Source: Phoenix dactylifera
Lineage: Eukaryota; Streptophyta; Magnoliopsida; Arecales; Arecaceae
NCBI RefSeq assembly: GCF_009389715.1
Contig: NC_052393.1
Location: forward strand, 6,076,001-6,140,000
DNA: 64,000 nt
Reading direction: 5' to 3'
Shown piece by piece: positions 1 to 12,189 of this stretch (position 1 is the stretch's first letter; each line of letters starts with the position of its first letter). The notes beneath the pieces were generated by a model. That model ran no database searches. It had not been told where the DNA came from and saw only the letters and a list, made by a program, of their open reading frames with translations. The translations under genes and the position numbers were made by a program.

Positions 1-310
1 ATCCAATAAAATTCATTTGGCATTTTTTTATAATACTAATCACAATATATATGCAAATATACACAGCTACTACCAAGATTTTTATATAGGATAATTTTTT
101 GCATATTGAAGTGTCCATTAGGTCCTAATGTACCTTTCTCATAAAATTATTTAAATCTAAACAAATTCAAGTCATTACATCATATAAATCAATTTATATT
201 TTGATTTTTAAGAATGTCAAATTCTTGGAAGATCATGGAGAATATCAAATCCCAACTTAAAGAAGAGTATTGCTCTCAAATAGGACTATAGGAGTCACAG
301 CCTAGGAGTC

Positions 311-347
<37 letters not shown>

Positions 348-351
348 TTTA
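1..351. other. AT-rich intergenic DNA with a TTA microsatellite
   Basis: No gene is visible here. The sequence is AT-rich and ends in a run of about twelve ATT/TTA triplets near 312-346. The last three bases, TTA at 349-351, look like the left target-site copy of the MITE that follows. Confidence 0.6.
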
Positions 352-914
352 GGATTCATTTGGTTCATGGGAAGAGAAAGAGAAAAGTAAGGTCAACAAA
401 AAATAGAAAAGTACCTCATGTTTAGCTGGAGTTTTTAAAATAACAATAATAAAGTAATTTTTTCGTAGAAATAAATTCTTATTTTTCATATAAAAAAAAC
501 TCATGTGGAATATGGGAGAAGAGGAGGTAAGAAAGTATAGTCAACGAAAAAATAGAGAAATGGATTATGTTTGGTTGGAGTTTAAAAAAAAAAGAGATAG
601 AAAAGTAGTTTTCCTATAAGAGCAAATCCTCGCATTTCATAGAAAAGAAAAATTCATATAGAAGAATTTTTTTTCAAAAGTATTCTTAAACTTTTAGATT
701 GAAAGAGATAAAATATTTTTTTTATTAAAAGCATAACAAATATTTTATATAATTTTTTTTAAAAAAGTATATGCTCAACTAAATATAAACTATTTATTTT
801 TTTATGCCCAACCAAACATACAAAAATTATTTTTTTAAGCATGGCATCGTATAATAAGCCGCCGGTTTCTCAAAAAAAAAAAAAAAAATCAGGTTCAATG
901 AACCAAACGAGTCC
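352..914. mobile_element. Tourist-like (PIF/Harbinger) MITE, copy 1
   Basis: The left end reads GGATTCATTTGGTTCATG. The right end, reverse-complemented, reads GGACTCGTTTGGTTCATT. Both are flanked by TTA (349-351 and 915-917), the usual PIF/Harbinger target duplication. The 563-bp interior has no coding potential. It holds a block repeated twice, near 370-430 and 515-580, each running from purine-rich DNA through a GTCAAC core to TGGAGTTT, so the element contains an internal duplication. It is non-autonomous, with no transposase. Similar ends occur at 2904-3276, 15678-16728 and 19060-19509. Confidence 0.7.
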
Positions 915-1168
915 TTAATATGGTTCGTAAAATTTAAAAAGCTTAAAAGAGAAATCGCAAGCTTTTCCTTCAAGAAATCAGAGTCTCATCTCCGGTCAGC
1001 TCATCAGCCGCCTGATTTTTGAAGTCTCCACCCCAAACTCTTTTGGAGACTAAACTGATCACCCATCAGATCCGCGATCCAACCTTCGTCAACCTCCACA
1101 TCCACCGATCACCACACAACTAGCACAATACATTCACAGGGCATCCCCTACAGAGTATCGGCTTCGTG

Positions 1169-1440
1169 CAATGTATCTCCTCCTCTGCTTCGCTCGCATG
1201 TCTCACTTGGATCCAACACCAGTTTGCAATCCCATGACCGGAGAGCACGTCGATTTCCCTGTTCCTAACAGAGCTCTCCATCCACCTCGCAGGTTTTGGT
1301 GTGGGCTTTGATCCTTCCACTTTGCACTTTGGGAAGCAGAGCACCATGGAGGGAGATCCACGATGCCCGTTTTCCTCCTCCTCTCCATGGGTAAGGGGCC
1401 CGAGGTACGTGGAATGTGGATGGCATGACGTAAACTATTT
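1169..1440 (+). pseudogene. Possible F-box-associated domain remnant
   Basis: An ATG at 1169 opens a short frame containing VCNPMTGEHVDFPVPN. A neighbouring frame then gives GFGVGFDPSTLHFGKQ. Together these resemble the 'v.NP.T....LP ... GFGfDPST' pattern of plant F-box-associated (kelch-like) domains. The two halves lie in different frames and nothing like an F-box or the rest of the domain is seen, so if the match is real this is a decayed fragment. The short pattern could be chance. Confidence 0.3.
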
Positions 1441-1449
1441 TTTTTTAAA

Positions 1450-2903
1450 AAAAAAAATCTGGTTCTGTTACGTTTTGGTTTGTTTTAACGTAATCTTTGT
1501 ATCATAAGAAATAAGTCCTTTTATATTAGCAAGTCAGTGAGCTCCTCGAAGAACATATATTACAAACCAATAGATTGATTGATGAGAGAGACAATTTGCC
1601 GAATACACAGGTAACATACCAAGAAATGAAAGCTTTAAGCAACCGTGCAAAGAAATCAAAACCAAAAAAAAAAACAGAGATACCCCTGCAAAAACTAGAT
1701 AGTTATACCAAAGAAAGAACTAGAATGAGACTCTCGTGGAAACATTTCCAATATATAAACAGGCTTTGCCCTCCCTTTCATAAAAAAAGAAGGAAAAAAA
1801 GATATGCCAAACAAAGAACCTGCTCTCCGTATTCACTGTGCAACAAGTGACTCATGTTCAAATAATGTCTTTAATGTTGTTTTTATTGGCATACAAGGGG
1901 CCCTGAAACCTTTCAGACTATTATCACACTATACCTGCAGTCCTGCATGAAGCCAGAAGGTAATAATCGCCATACAAAAGTAGTCACTTCTAGAAGGCAA
2001 ACTGACTTCAAATAATGCATTCAGGGTTCAGTACGTACCTAGCATTTGTCCGGCATTCATCAGTTGTGTTAGTGTGATTTCAAATTTGCAACCAATTGTA
2101 TGCATCTACCATGACAAGAAATTTCTCTTGACCATTTTTCAGAACTCAGAAGTCAAGAGTTGTTATAATGAAAGCAGTTAACTACTTTGCTAAGCCGAAG
2201 TTTGAGAATTCATCCAACTTTCTTTTTACGGTGCCATGCCTTTAAAATTCAGCGTTCATCATTTTCTCAGAAAGAAATCGAAAAAATTCTTGGACTACTA
2301 TAAGGGCATAGGATCCCAGAAGATCTGTACAAGAATAGTGCCAGTTGATCGACTCACCATTCAACCCCAAATTCTCAAACATACTGAAATTTTCATCTCT
2401 AACTGAGAGTCCTGGATGGTTTAGTCGCCTTCAACTTTAATAAGCTATTAGCTTGTTGAAAGGGTTGCTTCTCATATCAGAGGCTGATGATTTGCAATGA
2501 TGTTCTTTGAACTTGCATCATTTACAAATGGCACGCAATTCTACACATAATCTTATGGTCAGAGGTTATATTTGGCTGGAGCATTGTCCATGCCTAGGGA
2601 ACATTCAAAATTCCCTGACTTGAAGGCATCCATATCTCAATGGAGTAGTTGGGATGAACTGATAGGAGCATCCCAGAAACTCATCTAAAACAAAAGGAGC
2701 ATGAAACTCATCTTTCATTACAAACTGAATTTCTGAAATTGTACTCCTGTGGAAATATCAGATATTCAGATTTTCTTTGATAAAATAGGCTGGTGCAGCC
2801 TCCAACCAAAAACTCATTTAGTTCATGGAAAAAATTTTCTTTCATCGGAATATTTTTTCTAGAAAGCTGAGTCCCGAGAATATGATGCTCGAAAAATTGT
2901 TTT
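1450..2903. other. Intergenic, no gene seen
   Basis: AT-rich sequence with only short unsupported reading frames. The frame at 1575-1850 is lysine- and arginine-rich and low in complexity, with no splice or domain support. I see no structured repeat here. Confidence 0.5.
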
Positions 2904-3276
2904 GGCATGTTTGGTTGGCCATAAAAAAGTGATACATTTTAGAGACTTATATTTAGTTGAATATCTATTTTTTGAAAAAGATGTGTAAAATATCTATTAT
3001 ACTGTTAATAAAGGAAAAGATCTTATTCATAAATTTTGATGGCTTAAGAATAACTTTGAAAAAAAAAAATTCTAATTCCCAACTATTGAAAAAGTAGTTT
3101 TTTCATATTCCTCACGAGTTTTTTTTTTTTAATGGGAATGCTACTCTTATTTTCCTGTAAATGCTATTTTTCTATCTCTCTTCTTTGAAAATTTCGACCA
3201 AATCAGAAATCTTTTTCATTTTTCCGTTAACCACACCTCCTTTTTTTTTTTTTTTTCCCCGCAAACCAAACAAGCC
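2904..3276. mobile_element. Tourist-like MITE, copy 2
   Basis: The left end GGCATGTTTGGTT matches the reverse complement of the right end, GGCTTGTTTGGTT. Flanks are TTT on the left and TTA on the right, an imperfect target duplication. The 373-bp interior is AT-rich and shares sequence, in inverted orientation, with the 19060-19509 copy (for example the TTTTGATGGCTTAAGA stretch). No coding capacity. Confidence 0.6.
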
Positions 3277-3307
3277 TTAAAATACGGCAAACTTATGCAC
3301 AGAATCT

Positions 3308-3320
3308 GCTCGCGCGCGCG

Positions 3321-3374
<54 letters not shown>
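3308..3374. repeat. (CG)n-(CT)n microsatellite
   Basis: A short run of alternating CG passes directly into about thirty CT dinucleotides with one interruption. Such tracts are length-variable. Confidence 0.9.
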
Positions 3375-3378
<4 letters not shown>

Positions 3379-3639
3379 GATGTAAAATGGAGAGAGTAAG
3401 TAACTTTCCCCAAACTTTATTGGAAGAAAAACAAATATTTAGAAGGAGGGTGGTAATTACACACGTAGAGAAGACAGCCTACCTAAAAGACATTTGTAGG
3501 AAACAGAGGTTTTGGCATTACAAAGACAGCTCCACAAGAAAAAAAAAGTAGTGTTTTATGCAAAATAGAGGCAGGCGATGCGTTTCTTTTCAAGAAGATC
3601 CTTGAGTTTCTCTCGTGCCAGATGTTTCACGAGAGTGCC

Positions 3640-4650
3640 AGATGTTCAAGCCTGATAAAAGAGGAGACCACAATGCTTAGGCAAAGAGACAGCGAATGAA
3701 AAGGTGAGAAGCAATCCCAGAGCGGGAACCACAAAAGAGGCAGCCGGCACCTACCCTCCATCCTTTCCTTGCCAAAATTTCTCTAGTACGTAGCTTACTT
3801 TTGAGGTCCAGCCAAATGAATACCTTGACCTTTTCAGACGCTGAAGCCTTCCAAATCGTCTTGTAGAATTGACAACGAACCCGCCGCTATTAATGAACTT
3901 GTAGCACGAATCAACTCTATATTTTCTATCTCAACAGGGCTTCCACACTGGCACATCAGCAGAATCAATCGGACAAACAGAGGAGAGCAGATCCCACAAC
4001 TCCTACATGAGGAAGCAACTTGACTACTCTAAGAACGGATCATGAAATAAGGATTCAAAGAAAATTGGTCCTAACCAACAATCTTTCCGAAATCTAATGT
4101 TTTCACCATTACCAAGTTTAAAGAAAACACAGTTCCAAAAGGCTTCAAGATCGGAGCAAATGCCCTTCCAAACCGGGGAGGCTCTGAAGGGTTGCCGTCT
4201 GACATGCATGGCAAATCTACATCTTAGTGTAGTAAGCAGTTGAAACTTGCTTCCTCCAGATAGATTCACTGCCACTACCAACACTAGGACGCATCATCAA
4301 TCTCCAAGTCCATTTTGCAGGAAGGGAGAGATTCATATCTCTAAGGTTCTTGATGCCAAGTCCGCCTTCTTCTTTACCATGGCATACCGTGTCCTAATTA
4401 GCAAGACAATAAAATCCACTAATACTATCTTTTCTTTTTCAAAGAAAGGCTCTTCTGAGTTGAAAAAACTTAGACGGCACTCATTTTTGAACTTTGAAGA
4501 TAGACATGAAATAAGTTGGGAGCACCGAAAGTATAGCATTAATGAGACAAATCCCACCTCCCATGGACAAAAGTCTACCTTTTCAAGCTGCCAGCCTCTT
4601 GTTCATTTTCTCTAAGAGTGGAAATCAGCAATGTTTAAAAGTTTCTTCAT
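3640..4650 (-). mobile_element. LINE (L1-type) remnant with zf-RVT region
   Basis: On the minus strand, 4.4-4.3 kb encodes GGLGIKNLRDMNLSL followed by AKWTWRLM, the conserved stretch after the reverse transcriptase of plant L1 elements. Next comes GNGENIRFRKDCWLGP near 4100. About 3730-3880 then reads KVKVFIWL ... TREILARKGW ... CLFCGS, which is the zf-RVT domain. The frame changes several times between these blocks, so this is a dead internal fragment. No reverse-transcriptase core or poly-A tail is seen at its ends. Confidence 0.75.
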
Positions 4651-7600
4651 ATGAAGTCGCAATCCAAGGTAAGCAAAAGGCAAGCTTCCCTTTTGACAAT
4701 TCAACATGGTGGCAAAAGCGTCCCCTTCTAAGTCTTCCACTTCAAAATACTAGCTATTGTTGACAACATCTGCCACATTAGAATTGTATAATCATTTATC
4801 AATTAGATGTAACTTGCAAAAGAAATATAACCAGACAAATCATGGTGGCAACCTCTTCCAGAAGCTCCAACCATGCAATGACCCAAAAAACACAGTGAAA
4901 TCAAATCTCTATATATGCAAAAAGGATGAATTTTTCATCAGATAAAATAAATGAATATTATACTAAATCCATGCCAACCTTCAAAAGTGGAAGCAATTTC
5001 CCAAGTTAGAGATGCTCCTAGAAACCCCCACTTCTATTCAACATCGAGTAAGAAGCCATCTCCAGTGGTCCAAAGGTCTCATGATCAAATAATGAAACAT
5101 AGAACACATAATTACTTTTATATATCTGCAAAATCCAACTGTATCTGGAATTATCCACTCTTGATACCACATTCGCTAATCCAACTTACAAGTTCAACTT
5201 CCAGTCTTCTACTCCACCTATGAAACTATAAACATAAACCATATTCTTCTATAGAGCTTATGCATCGCTGCCTTGCATACTTCATATATGATTGGTTCAT
5301 GCAAACCAACTAGCATCCCAACTCCAAACCAAATTATGAATACCTCAATCCAAACCAAGTGATGCATAAACTCTAAATCAGAACTCGCCCTTATTTTTCA
5401 TTTCAAATGAACTTGATAAGTACTTATAGTCTTCAAATCATATTGCACATGCTTTTTTTTTTACCAGCTTGTTCTCATATAAATAATGGGTTTTCTACCT
5501 TCAGTTTTTTGATAAAAGTTGCCTCATCCTCAAATATTCCAGAACATATTTTTATTCACAAAAAATGCAAATAGACAAGCTGGAGAAGGTAAGCAGAGAA
5601 TTCCTGAAACAACATAGAGTAGGCTAGGGCAATATGGAATGCAGTCGTCATGCTTTGTCTATGACACAGAGATGCAATTGACAACGGACTAGCGAGATGA
5701 AAAAAATGCTAGTCCTAAGTGTTCCTTCCAATGGGTCTTCTGAAGGCCTTTGGCAATACTTGAAGGCAAAGGTAAGGTTTTTTGATTATGGAGGTTTGAG
5801 CAAGCCATATGAGCAGGTTGAGGTGAAAGAACTCGTGAGGGGACCAAATGTGCTATATACTCTGGCTTATCATATATATCATCGATATATGGCAAGCTGC
5901 AAGAGCTTAGACAACAGGTTCGTATACATCACTGTGCCTTCATTGTTGACTAAGATGTAAGAGCTTACAAAGGGAGCATTTTGGGTGTTCAGGAGTTAAG
6001 AATCAAAAGTTGATCTTAAATTTATCTAATTGTGGCAGGATTTCTAGCACTAGGAAAGATGGTCGCTTGGGATATATTGAGCTGTAGGAATTTCAAAGAG
6101 ATGAACATGGAAGGCATACTATAATAGGCTAGAATGAAAAGTTTTCAGGAGGAGGGAGGAGAAGATGAGCATAGGATTTGAAGGAACTTCCATCTTTTTT
6201 ATGGGGGTCTAGTTAGTGGGTGCAGGAAGGTGGTAACTTTAAAGGGATTCAAAATTTACAAACCTGGAGGTGTTGATAACTAGCCTTAAAGAACAGGGTT
6301 AAAAATTGAATATGGAATGTGGTTTTCTGTAATTAAAAGGCAAGTGGTTTCAGAGAACCATGGATGGCTTATGAGCACAAAATCCAGGAACTTTCGAGTT
6401 ACCTTTGTGTTTTGGTTTTACATAACCATCCGTCCTTGTAATTTAGCAAGAAGTCCTAAATTCAGAATCAAACCTGCAGTTTAAACTTAATGCACTTAAC
6501 AGATATACAAAATTTATTCGTGTGATATCTTCCAAGTGGTAAACTACAATTTTTTCACCCTGAAATACAAAAAACTTCCAGGTAGCACACCTTAAAATGG
6601 TTAATTCCCAAACTTTCAACTGGTACCAAAACCTCTTCTAGTGCGATGTGCTTCCAACTTCCATGTAGAAAAGTAAAGAGGTCAAACTTGTTACTTCTAA
6701 ATGCTATTCTTTTCATAGATAAATTTGTTCTTTTCCATCAAAAGATTGCATTTCCATATCCAGCTATCGCTCACAAATCTGAGACTTTCCTTATTGTGGC
6801 TTCCACTGGTGAATTACATGTCACCACAATATCTAATATCTAATAAATGTACTCTCGGAAATACAATCCTCGAGCTTTCTTTGTGGTCGTTTGGATGCTG
6901 TTATTTACAAAACAAAAAAAACAATTTAGACTTGCAATACAATGATCGCAGATCAAAAAATGCAGACTTTAGCTGAAAAGTCATTTGAAGAAGGGGCTTA
7001 TCGAGACAGAGATAAATAACCAGTCCACCAATCTCACTCCTTGTAATTACAGGATTTCACAAATTGGCTTTTGATTGATTCATGGACTCATGTCCTTCAA
7101 AGTTTTCCAACCTACATTAGTCGGCATGCTGATGTCAATGTGCGCACACCTGTTTTTCCTCCTTGCTTCTGACAAACATAAGTCATAAGATAGCTTGCCT
7201 TATTATTATCAGGTAAATCTTTATTTCTAATTCACAAATGACACATCATTTTTAAAGCATAGCAGCACTAAAATGCCATCGCATTCATTTTTTATTGTAA
7301 GTTTCTCCCCTATTTCAATAGAATTTTGTATGACAAAACTATAATAAATTTACCATTTTGGGCTATCAGTTAGCTATCTACTTTGACTATGGATTCACAC
7401 TCATCTGTTTTCTTATTTGAATTCCACTCCACTTACCCTAATTTGATATCCTGTTAGTGGCAATGAATCAATGTAACATGATGATCACCCAAAAGTGATG
7501 TTGGCAGATTAGAAGGTAGAGTGAGGGTTGATGGTCAAAGAAATTATTTACAAACAGGGTAAGCAGATGTCTGGTGTTTGTCAATAGTTAAGGGTAGTTA

Positions 7601-9140
7601 TAATAAGTGCTAATGGTTAGAAATAATCTGGCCAACGCTACCAATTGGTGCTAGTCAATCATGTGATGGTTATGGTGGCATTTGGTAGTGTTAGCAACAA
7701 GGCTGCACTGCTAATCGATGGTGTAGAAATGGTGGTAAACACAGCCTATGATGAAAAAAATAAGCTTCAGTATGAATACAGGTACAAGTGAGAGCATTTG
7801 TTGTGCAGAGATAGAATTCAATAACTTCGTAACAGGAAGGAACAATCGCCAGAATTGTGATCCCCTGTTATTTGGTTGCTTGCTGCTGTATCATCCAACC
7901 TTTTTTTCTCTTTAGCCAACATTTTTGTTTTAAGAGGCAGATTAGGGACCGGTAAAAGCAGGATTCAATCTAAATGAACAATGTTGAGCGGTGTGTCCTT
8001 GCTTAAAAAAAAAATTACAGGTAGTAATGGCCATACCTCTTCCGGGGAAAGAATAGGAAAGGCGATTTCACTATATTTTTGACCTGGAACATGACCTCTC
8101 ACAAGAATATTTCTTTTATTGGGACAATAACTCTGAAAAGACAGATTTCCCATCTTTTCTCACACCTCGGGAGCCTTAAAAGTTGAAGAAATAGTATCTT
8201 AACAAGTACTCTCTCTTATTCCAGATATTTTTCTTCCCCAAGCTAGCCACCTTGTGAAATAGCTATACATACCCATCCCCTATTTTCAATCACCTTATTC
8301 CTAACTCTATCCTCTTCACATGACCTTCCTTTCAAGTTTCAATGAATAACTAAAGTCCAGTCCTCCTCCCAATGACAACTTTAGTTCTCTTTGACATAAC
8401 CTAATATCTCATAATCTATACAAAATTTTCATAAGACCTTGAAATATTAGTTTGAACTAAGTATGTTTAAATTTGAAGGCAGCAAACCTTTTCTAGAAAG
8501 TAGCAATTGAACAAGATTAGGTTGGCAAAATTTCAATCTGCACGGAGAATTCTGTGTTTCACCACATTTAAATTCATCTTAATTCTTTACCAACATTACA
8601 TATACAGAAAAGTACCGAAGCTTCTACCATTCTTATATGATGCAAAAGCATGCTTAACAACCTTATATTCCCTTAATATGTGCAACTAAGAGTGTTGTAT
8701 TAGACCCACTTATAATGAACCTTAAATTGATATTATCAGGCTATCAAATCAAACCCAGTTCACCATATTTGCTTTCAAATCTAATCCAATTCCCAATATT
8801 TGCTGCAAAATAATGACCAGCCATTTGTGAGTGGTATTTCCACCTTCTAATTACCTACCAAAAGCTGAAATCCCTACCAAAAATTGGCTCTCTGACCAAT
8901 GAGAATAGACCTCATTATAATGCATTCATTCTCCTTGCATTATTACTCATTCTATTTTTACCCTCTCAACTTTTTTCACTGATTTTACTTCTTTTATTAT
9001 TCTTTGCAAATCTTGAAAACAAACAATAATAACTAATAACTGCAACTAGCAAGCCTAACAGTTATTTCTTCCACATCTACTTCCCAATGCTCAAAGAAAA
9101 ACTAAAACTTGTCTGTCTCAGATTTCAATTAGAAATTCAG

Positions 9141-9202
<62 letters not shown>

Positions 9203-10095
9203 CCACATCATTGAAAGTCATGTCCATATTTTCATGTCTTCGAAATTCCTTAAAGTTCACTCTAGCATGCATCTGAATTTGTTCGGCATTTTTAGCTTTA
9301 TTTTGCCTTTTAGCTAACATGACCTTGCTATTGCTATCTACAATGATTCTCACAAGCCCCACTAATTTACATACTGCTGCTTTTCTTCCATTTTAAACAG
9401 TGCAAAATGACTTCCTACTGATGTTATACAGGGTCATATTACTCACTACCTATTTACTGATAAAATACTTCAAGAAAAGACTGGCAAGTTAAGCAAATAT
9501 TTAAGTATCACAAATACTGTAATTCAAGAGCAACCAATCTGCACAAAGTCTCCAAGTCTCTTTTATTATGCTACCACCATAATAAGAAAAGAAAAGAACA
9601 GACACTCCTAATGGATAAAAATGTGTCTTCTTGCACAAGCAACCGTCCAATTGGATATAGAAAGACAATAAGACAACAAGCAGGTACAATTTATTTCTAG
9701 GAAACCCTGGGAGAATAAAAACAGAGTATCATTGGCAGAAGAATACTAATAGACCTACATTTAGTACTCTGTGAGACCAGAACTACCAATCACTAGAACC
9801 AATGTATATAATAACAATGGTCGCATATACCTCAGTTGGTCACTAAAGCCATATTTCTCAAGCATCCCCAAGATATCTGTTTGAGATAAGGAGCATACTT
9901 CAATCATCAATTCATAAAACCATTATACTTTAAATTCGCTGCCTAATAATAACCCCCAGGCAAAACTTATCTATATCATAGATACAGTAAAAGATATTAT
10001 ATAACAAAACAAGGTGAGGATGTCAGCATCTAAGCCGACAAACAAATAACTGCAAAGTTTATTGATGCCAAATTTATGGTTTACGGTCATCATAC
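4651..10095. other. Long AT-rich intergenic region, no gene supported
   Basis: No reading frame here has a recognisable domain, a credible splice partner or unusual length. The strand at 5697-5960 gives an 87-residue frame, but it is not recognised. The region contains poly-T and poly-A runs and a TA microsatellite near 9143-9199. Confidence 0.5.
9143..9199. repeat. (TA)n microsatellite
   Basis: About 28 uninterrupted TA dinucleotides. Confidence 0.95.
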
Positions 10096-10272
10096 AAAAA
10101 AAGAAAGAAAAAAAAAAAAGCAAGCCTAGTGCACAAAGCTCCCACCACTGCGGTCTAGGGATGGTTAGATGTATACAGCATTACCCCCACATGCAAAGAG
10201 GCCGGTTCCATGTTTCAAAACCATGACATCCAATTACAAGAAAGCAACCTCACCATTGCACCAAACTCACCC
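10096..10272 (-). mobile_element. Au-type SINE
   Basis: Read on the minus strand, the element starts near GGGTGAGTTTGGTGCAATGG, a tRNA-like A-box region. It continues through GTTTTGAAAC, a decayed B-box, then GCCTCTTTGCATG and GGGTAATGCTG. It ends GGGAGCTTTGTGCACTAGGC followed by a T-rich tail, which is A-rich on the plus strand at about 10096-10119. This order and the TTGTGCAC(C/T)(G/A)GGC...poly-T ending are hallmarks of the angiosperm Au SINE family. It has clearly diverged from the family consensus as I remember it. I found no convincing target duplication. Confidence 0.7.
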
Positions 10273-11238
10273 TCGCATCGTTATGCAAACCAATCATGAT
10301 ATATTACCCCAAGCACATCCAAAGTCAAGCTACTCCAACTAATCAATCGATGCTACAGGAAACGATATTGCAACAGATTCCACATCAATCTCCATAGTAG
10401 GTTATTAATTAGTCATTTGGAGCTAACCACAGTTAACATCCTGAAAAGTGTTAAACAAAAATGCCTCTACTACTACTTACATATCTCAAGTAAGGATGAA
10501 ACAGCATCAAAACAAAAATCACCCATCAATAGTTGCTTGGTAACAAAAAAAAGTAGTTTCACACTGCAATTACTACAACAAATCAAACAACAATTGCTAT
10601 TCTACCTCAGGTGATCATGAAGAATGTGAAATCAACAACACCAGGCCACTGCGAAGGTTTCTCCTTCATGTCATTTAAAATATATATATGCAAACAAGTG
10701 TTTATCTTTTTCTCCTCATGCCAATAGCCATTGTTGAATAGAAAAGACAGTTGTATGTTAACTAGCAGTGAACTCCACATTGTTGCAATCAATATGTATT
10801 TGCAAGACCATAAATAGCATAACTACAAACTGTATAGAATGGATAGACAATTAACAATCATAACTCTTCCAAAATGCAGTTCATAATAAAGTTACAACAT
10901 CTATAGTCTTCAAGTGAATGAAATCAATAGATCCAGAAACAGAGTTACATACAAGCATTTGGCGACCGAGTTCACCGATTAAACAGGAACTAAATGTACA
11001 CAGCACTGCACCTACCTCATTTCCATGTATACCTCCATGGAACCGAACACCCAGAAGACAGCCTACTTCTCCAGAGAGAGAAGACCTGCTTTCGAATAGT
11101 TACTTCTATCTTCGCTCGTACTTTTCCCTTCGGATTTTGGTCAAAGCATAAGACATTTGAATTGTCGCACCATCCACGATTTTGATGCTGGAAGGAAGTC
11201 TTCCTATTGTAACAAAGAGAGGAGAGGTCTTTCAGCCG
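10273..11238. other. Intergenic DNA downstream of the VQ gene
   Basis: This segment lies 3' of the minus-strand VQ-motif gene and probably includes its 3' UTR just below 11239. It is otherwise AT-rich with no supported gene. Confidence 0.45.
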
Positions 11239-12189
11239 CTAAATGTTCCTCCATCTCGGGCTCAGCATGGAGAAGAACCCCGAGGGTGACTGCGGGAAGA
11301 AGAGCCCCGGCGATGATGGTGGCTGCGTCCCCGTCCCCGGCCCCGGCCCCGGCCCCGGCGAGAAGGCGAAGTTGGGGGTCAGCGGCGGAGGGTACTGGAA
11401 GCCGGGGGACAGAAGCGGATAGGGCGACTTGGGGGACAGCACGTTCAAGAAGGCGCTGGGCGACGGCACGAGGAACTGCGAGCCCGGCGACGGCAGCAAG
11501 GCCGGCGGGGGAAAAGGGGGTAGGGCGGCGTTGGCTCGGGGGGAGGGGAAGACGGGCAAGGGCGGAGAGGGGAGGAGGCCGGGGGACGGGAAGGGGGGAG
11601 GTTGGGGCTGGAGCTGCCGGGAGGTGTCGGAGCTGAGGAAGGAGCTCTCGAGGTAGCGCATGTAGGCGGTGACCGGGGACTCGACCCAGGCCGGGCCGGC
11701 GCCGGTCGGGGAGGGGAGGGGGCGGGGGACAAAGGCGGGATTGTTATTGGGATTGGGGACGGGGGTGGGGCGGGGATTTTGGTAGGGAATTGGGGGGGCG
11801 AGAGGGGGAGGAGGAGGACGAGCGATGGGGGTGAGGGGAGGGGGGCGGATCTTCTGGAGACGCATGCTGGGGGGCTTGGGGTGGGGAGGGCGGGGGGGAG
11901 GAGGAGGGTTGGAGGAGGAGGAGGAGGAGGAGGAGGAGGGCGGGGGGTTGTTGCCGGCGGGGGGATCGCGGGAGGGGGTGCCGGTGAGCTGCTGTACGAT
12001 GCTACGGAAGTCGTTTTTGCTGATGTTGTACACCTGCGGTTGCGGCGGGGGCGGCGGCTGCTGCTGCTGGTGGTGTTGCGGCGGCTTCGCGTTCGCGGCT
12101 AAGGTGGGCTGGTGGAGGGGGCTCTTGCGGATGTTCTTGCCCAGCTTGTTGACGCCCAGATGTTGATTGTGATTCTTCGAGTGATCCAT
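11239..12189 (-). CDS. IKU1: VQ-motif protein, HAIKU1 (IKU1/VQ14) type
   Basis: Intronless, 316 residues. The start is set at 12189 because MDHSKNHNQHLGVNKLGKNI matches the conserved N-terminus of HAIKU1-like proteins; the frame stays open 70 codons further upstream, but that stretch looks like leader. Residues 53-70 read VYNISKNDFRSIVQQLTG, containing the VQ motif (FRSIVQQLTG, 61-70). Proline-rich blocks follow. AESPVTAYMRYL-like sequence (VESPVTAYMRYL) and a C-terminus with SPKSPYPLLSPGFQYP, LTPNFAFSPG and SPSGFFSMLSPRW are typical of the family. VQ proteins act in the nucleus with WRKY factors; Arabidopsis IKU1 works with the WRKY factor MINI3 in endosperm growth and seed size. That role is inferred here from similarity. 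The coding region is strongly GC-rich, unlike its flanks, and contains GGN/CCN triplet runs that create long but spurious frames on the other strand. Confidence 0.9.
   Translation of the reverse strand: MDHSKNHNQHLGVNKLGKNIRKSPLHQPTLAANAKPPQHHQQQQPPPPPQPQVYNISKNDFRSIVQQLTGTPSRDPPAGNNPPPSSSSSSSSSNPPPPPRPPHPKPPSMRLQKIRPPPLTPIARPPPPPLAPPIPYQNPRPTPVPNPNNNPAFVPRPLPSPTGAGPAWVESPVTAYMRYLESSFLSSDTSRQLQPQPPPFPSPGLLPSPPLPVFPSPRANAALPPFPPPALLPSPGSQFLVPSPSAFLNVLSPKSPYPLLSPGFQYPPPLTPNFAFSPGPGPGPGTGTQPPSSPGLFFPQSPSGFFSMLSPRWRNI

Noticed and set aside
312-346. Regularly spaced repeats considered as a CRISPR-like array, here and at 29840-30240
   Set aside because: The first is a triplet microsatellite. The second is a degenerate minisatellite without unique spacers. 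CRISPR arrays are not expected in a plant nucleus.
11602-12166. Long Gly-rich open frames on the plus strand (166 and 113 aa)
   Set aside because: They are antisense to the proline-rich VQ gene. CCN/GGN composition keeps the opposite frames open; no domain or splice support.
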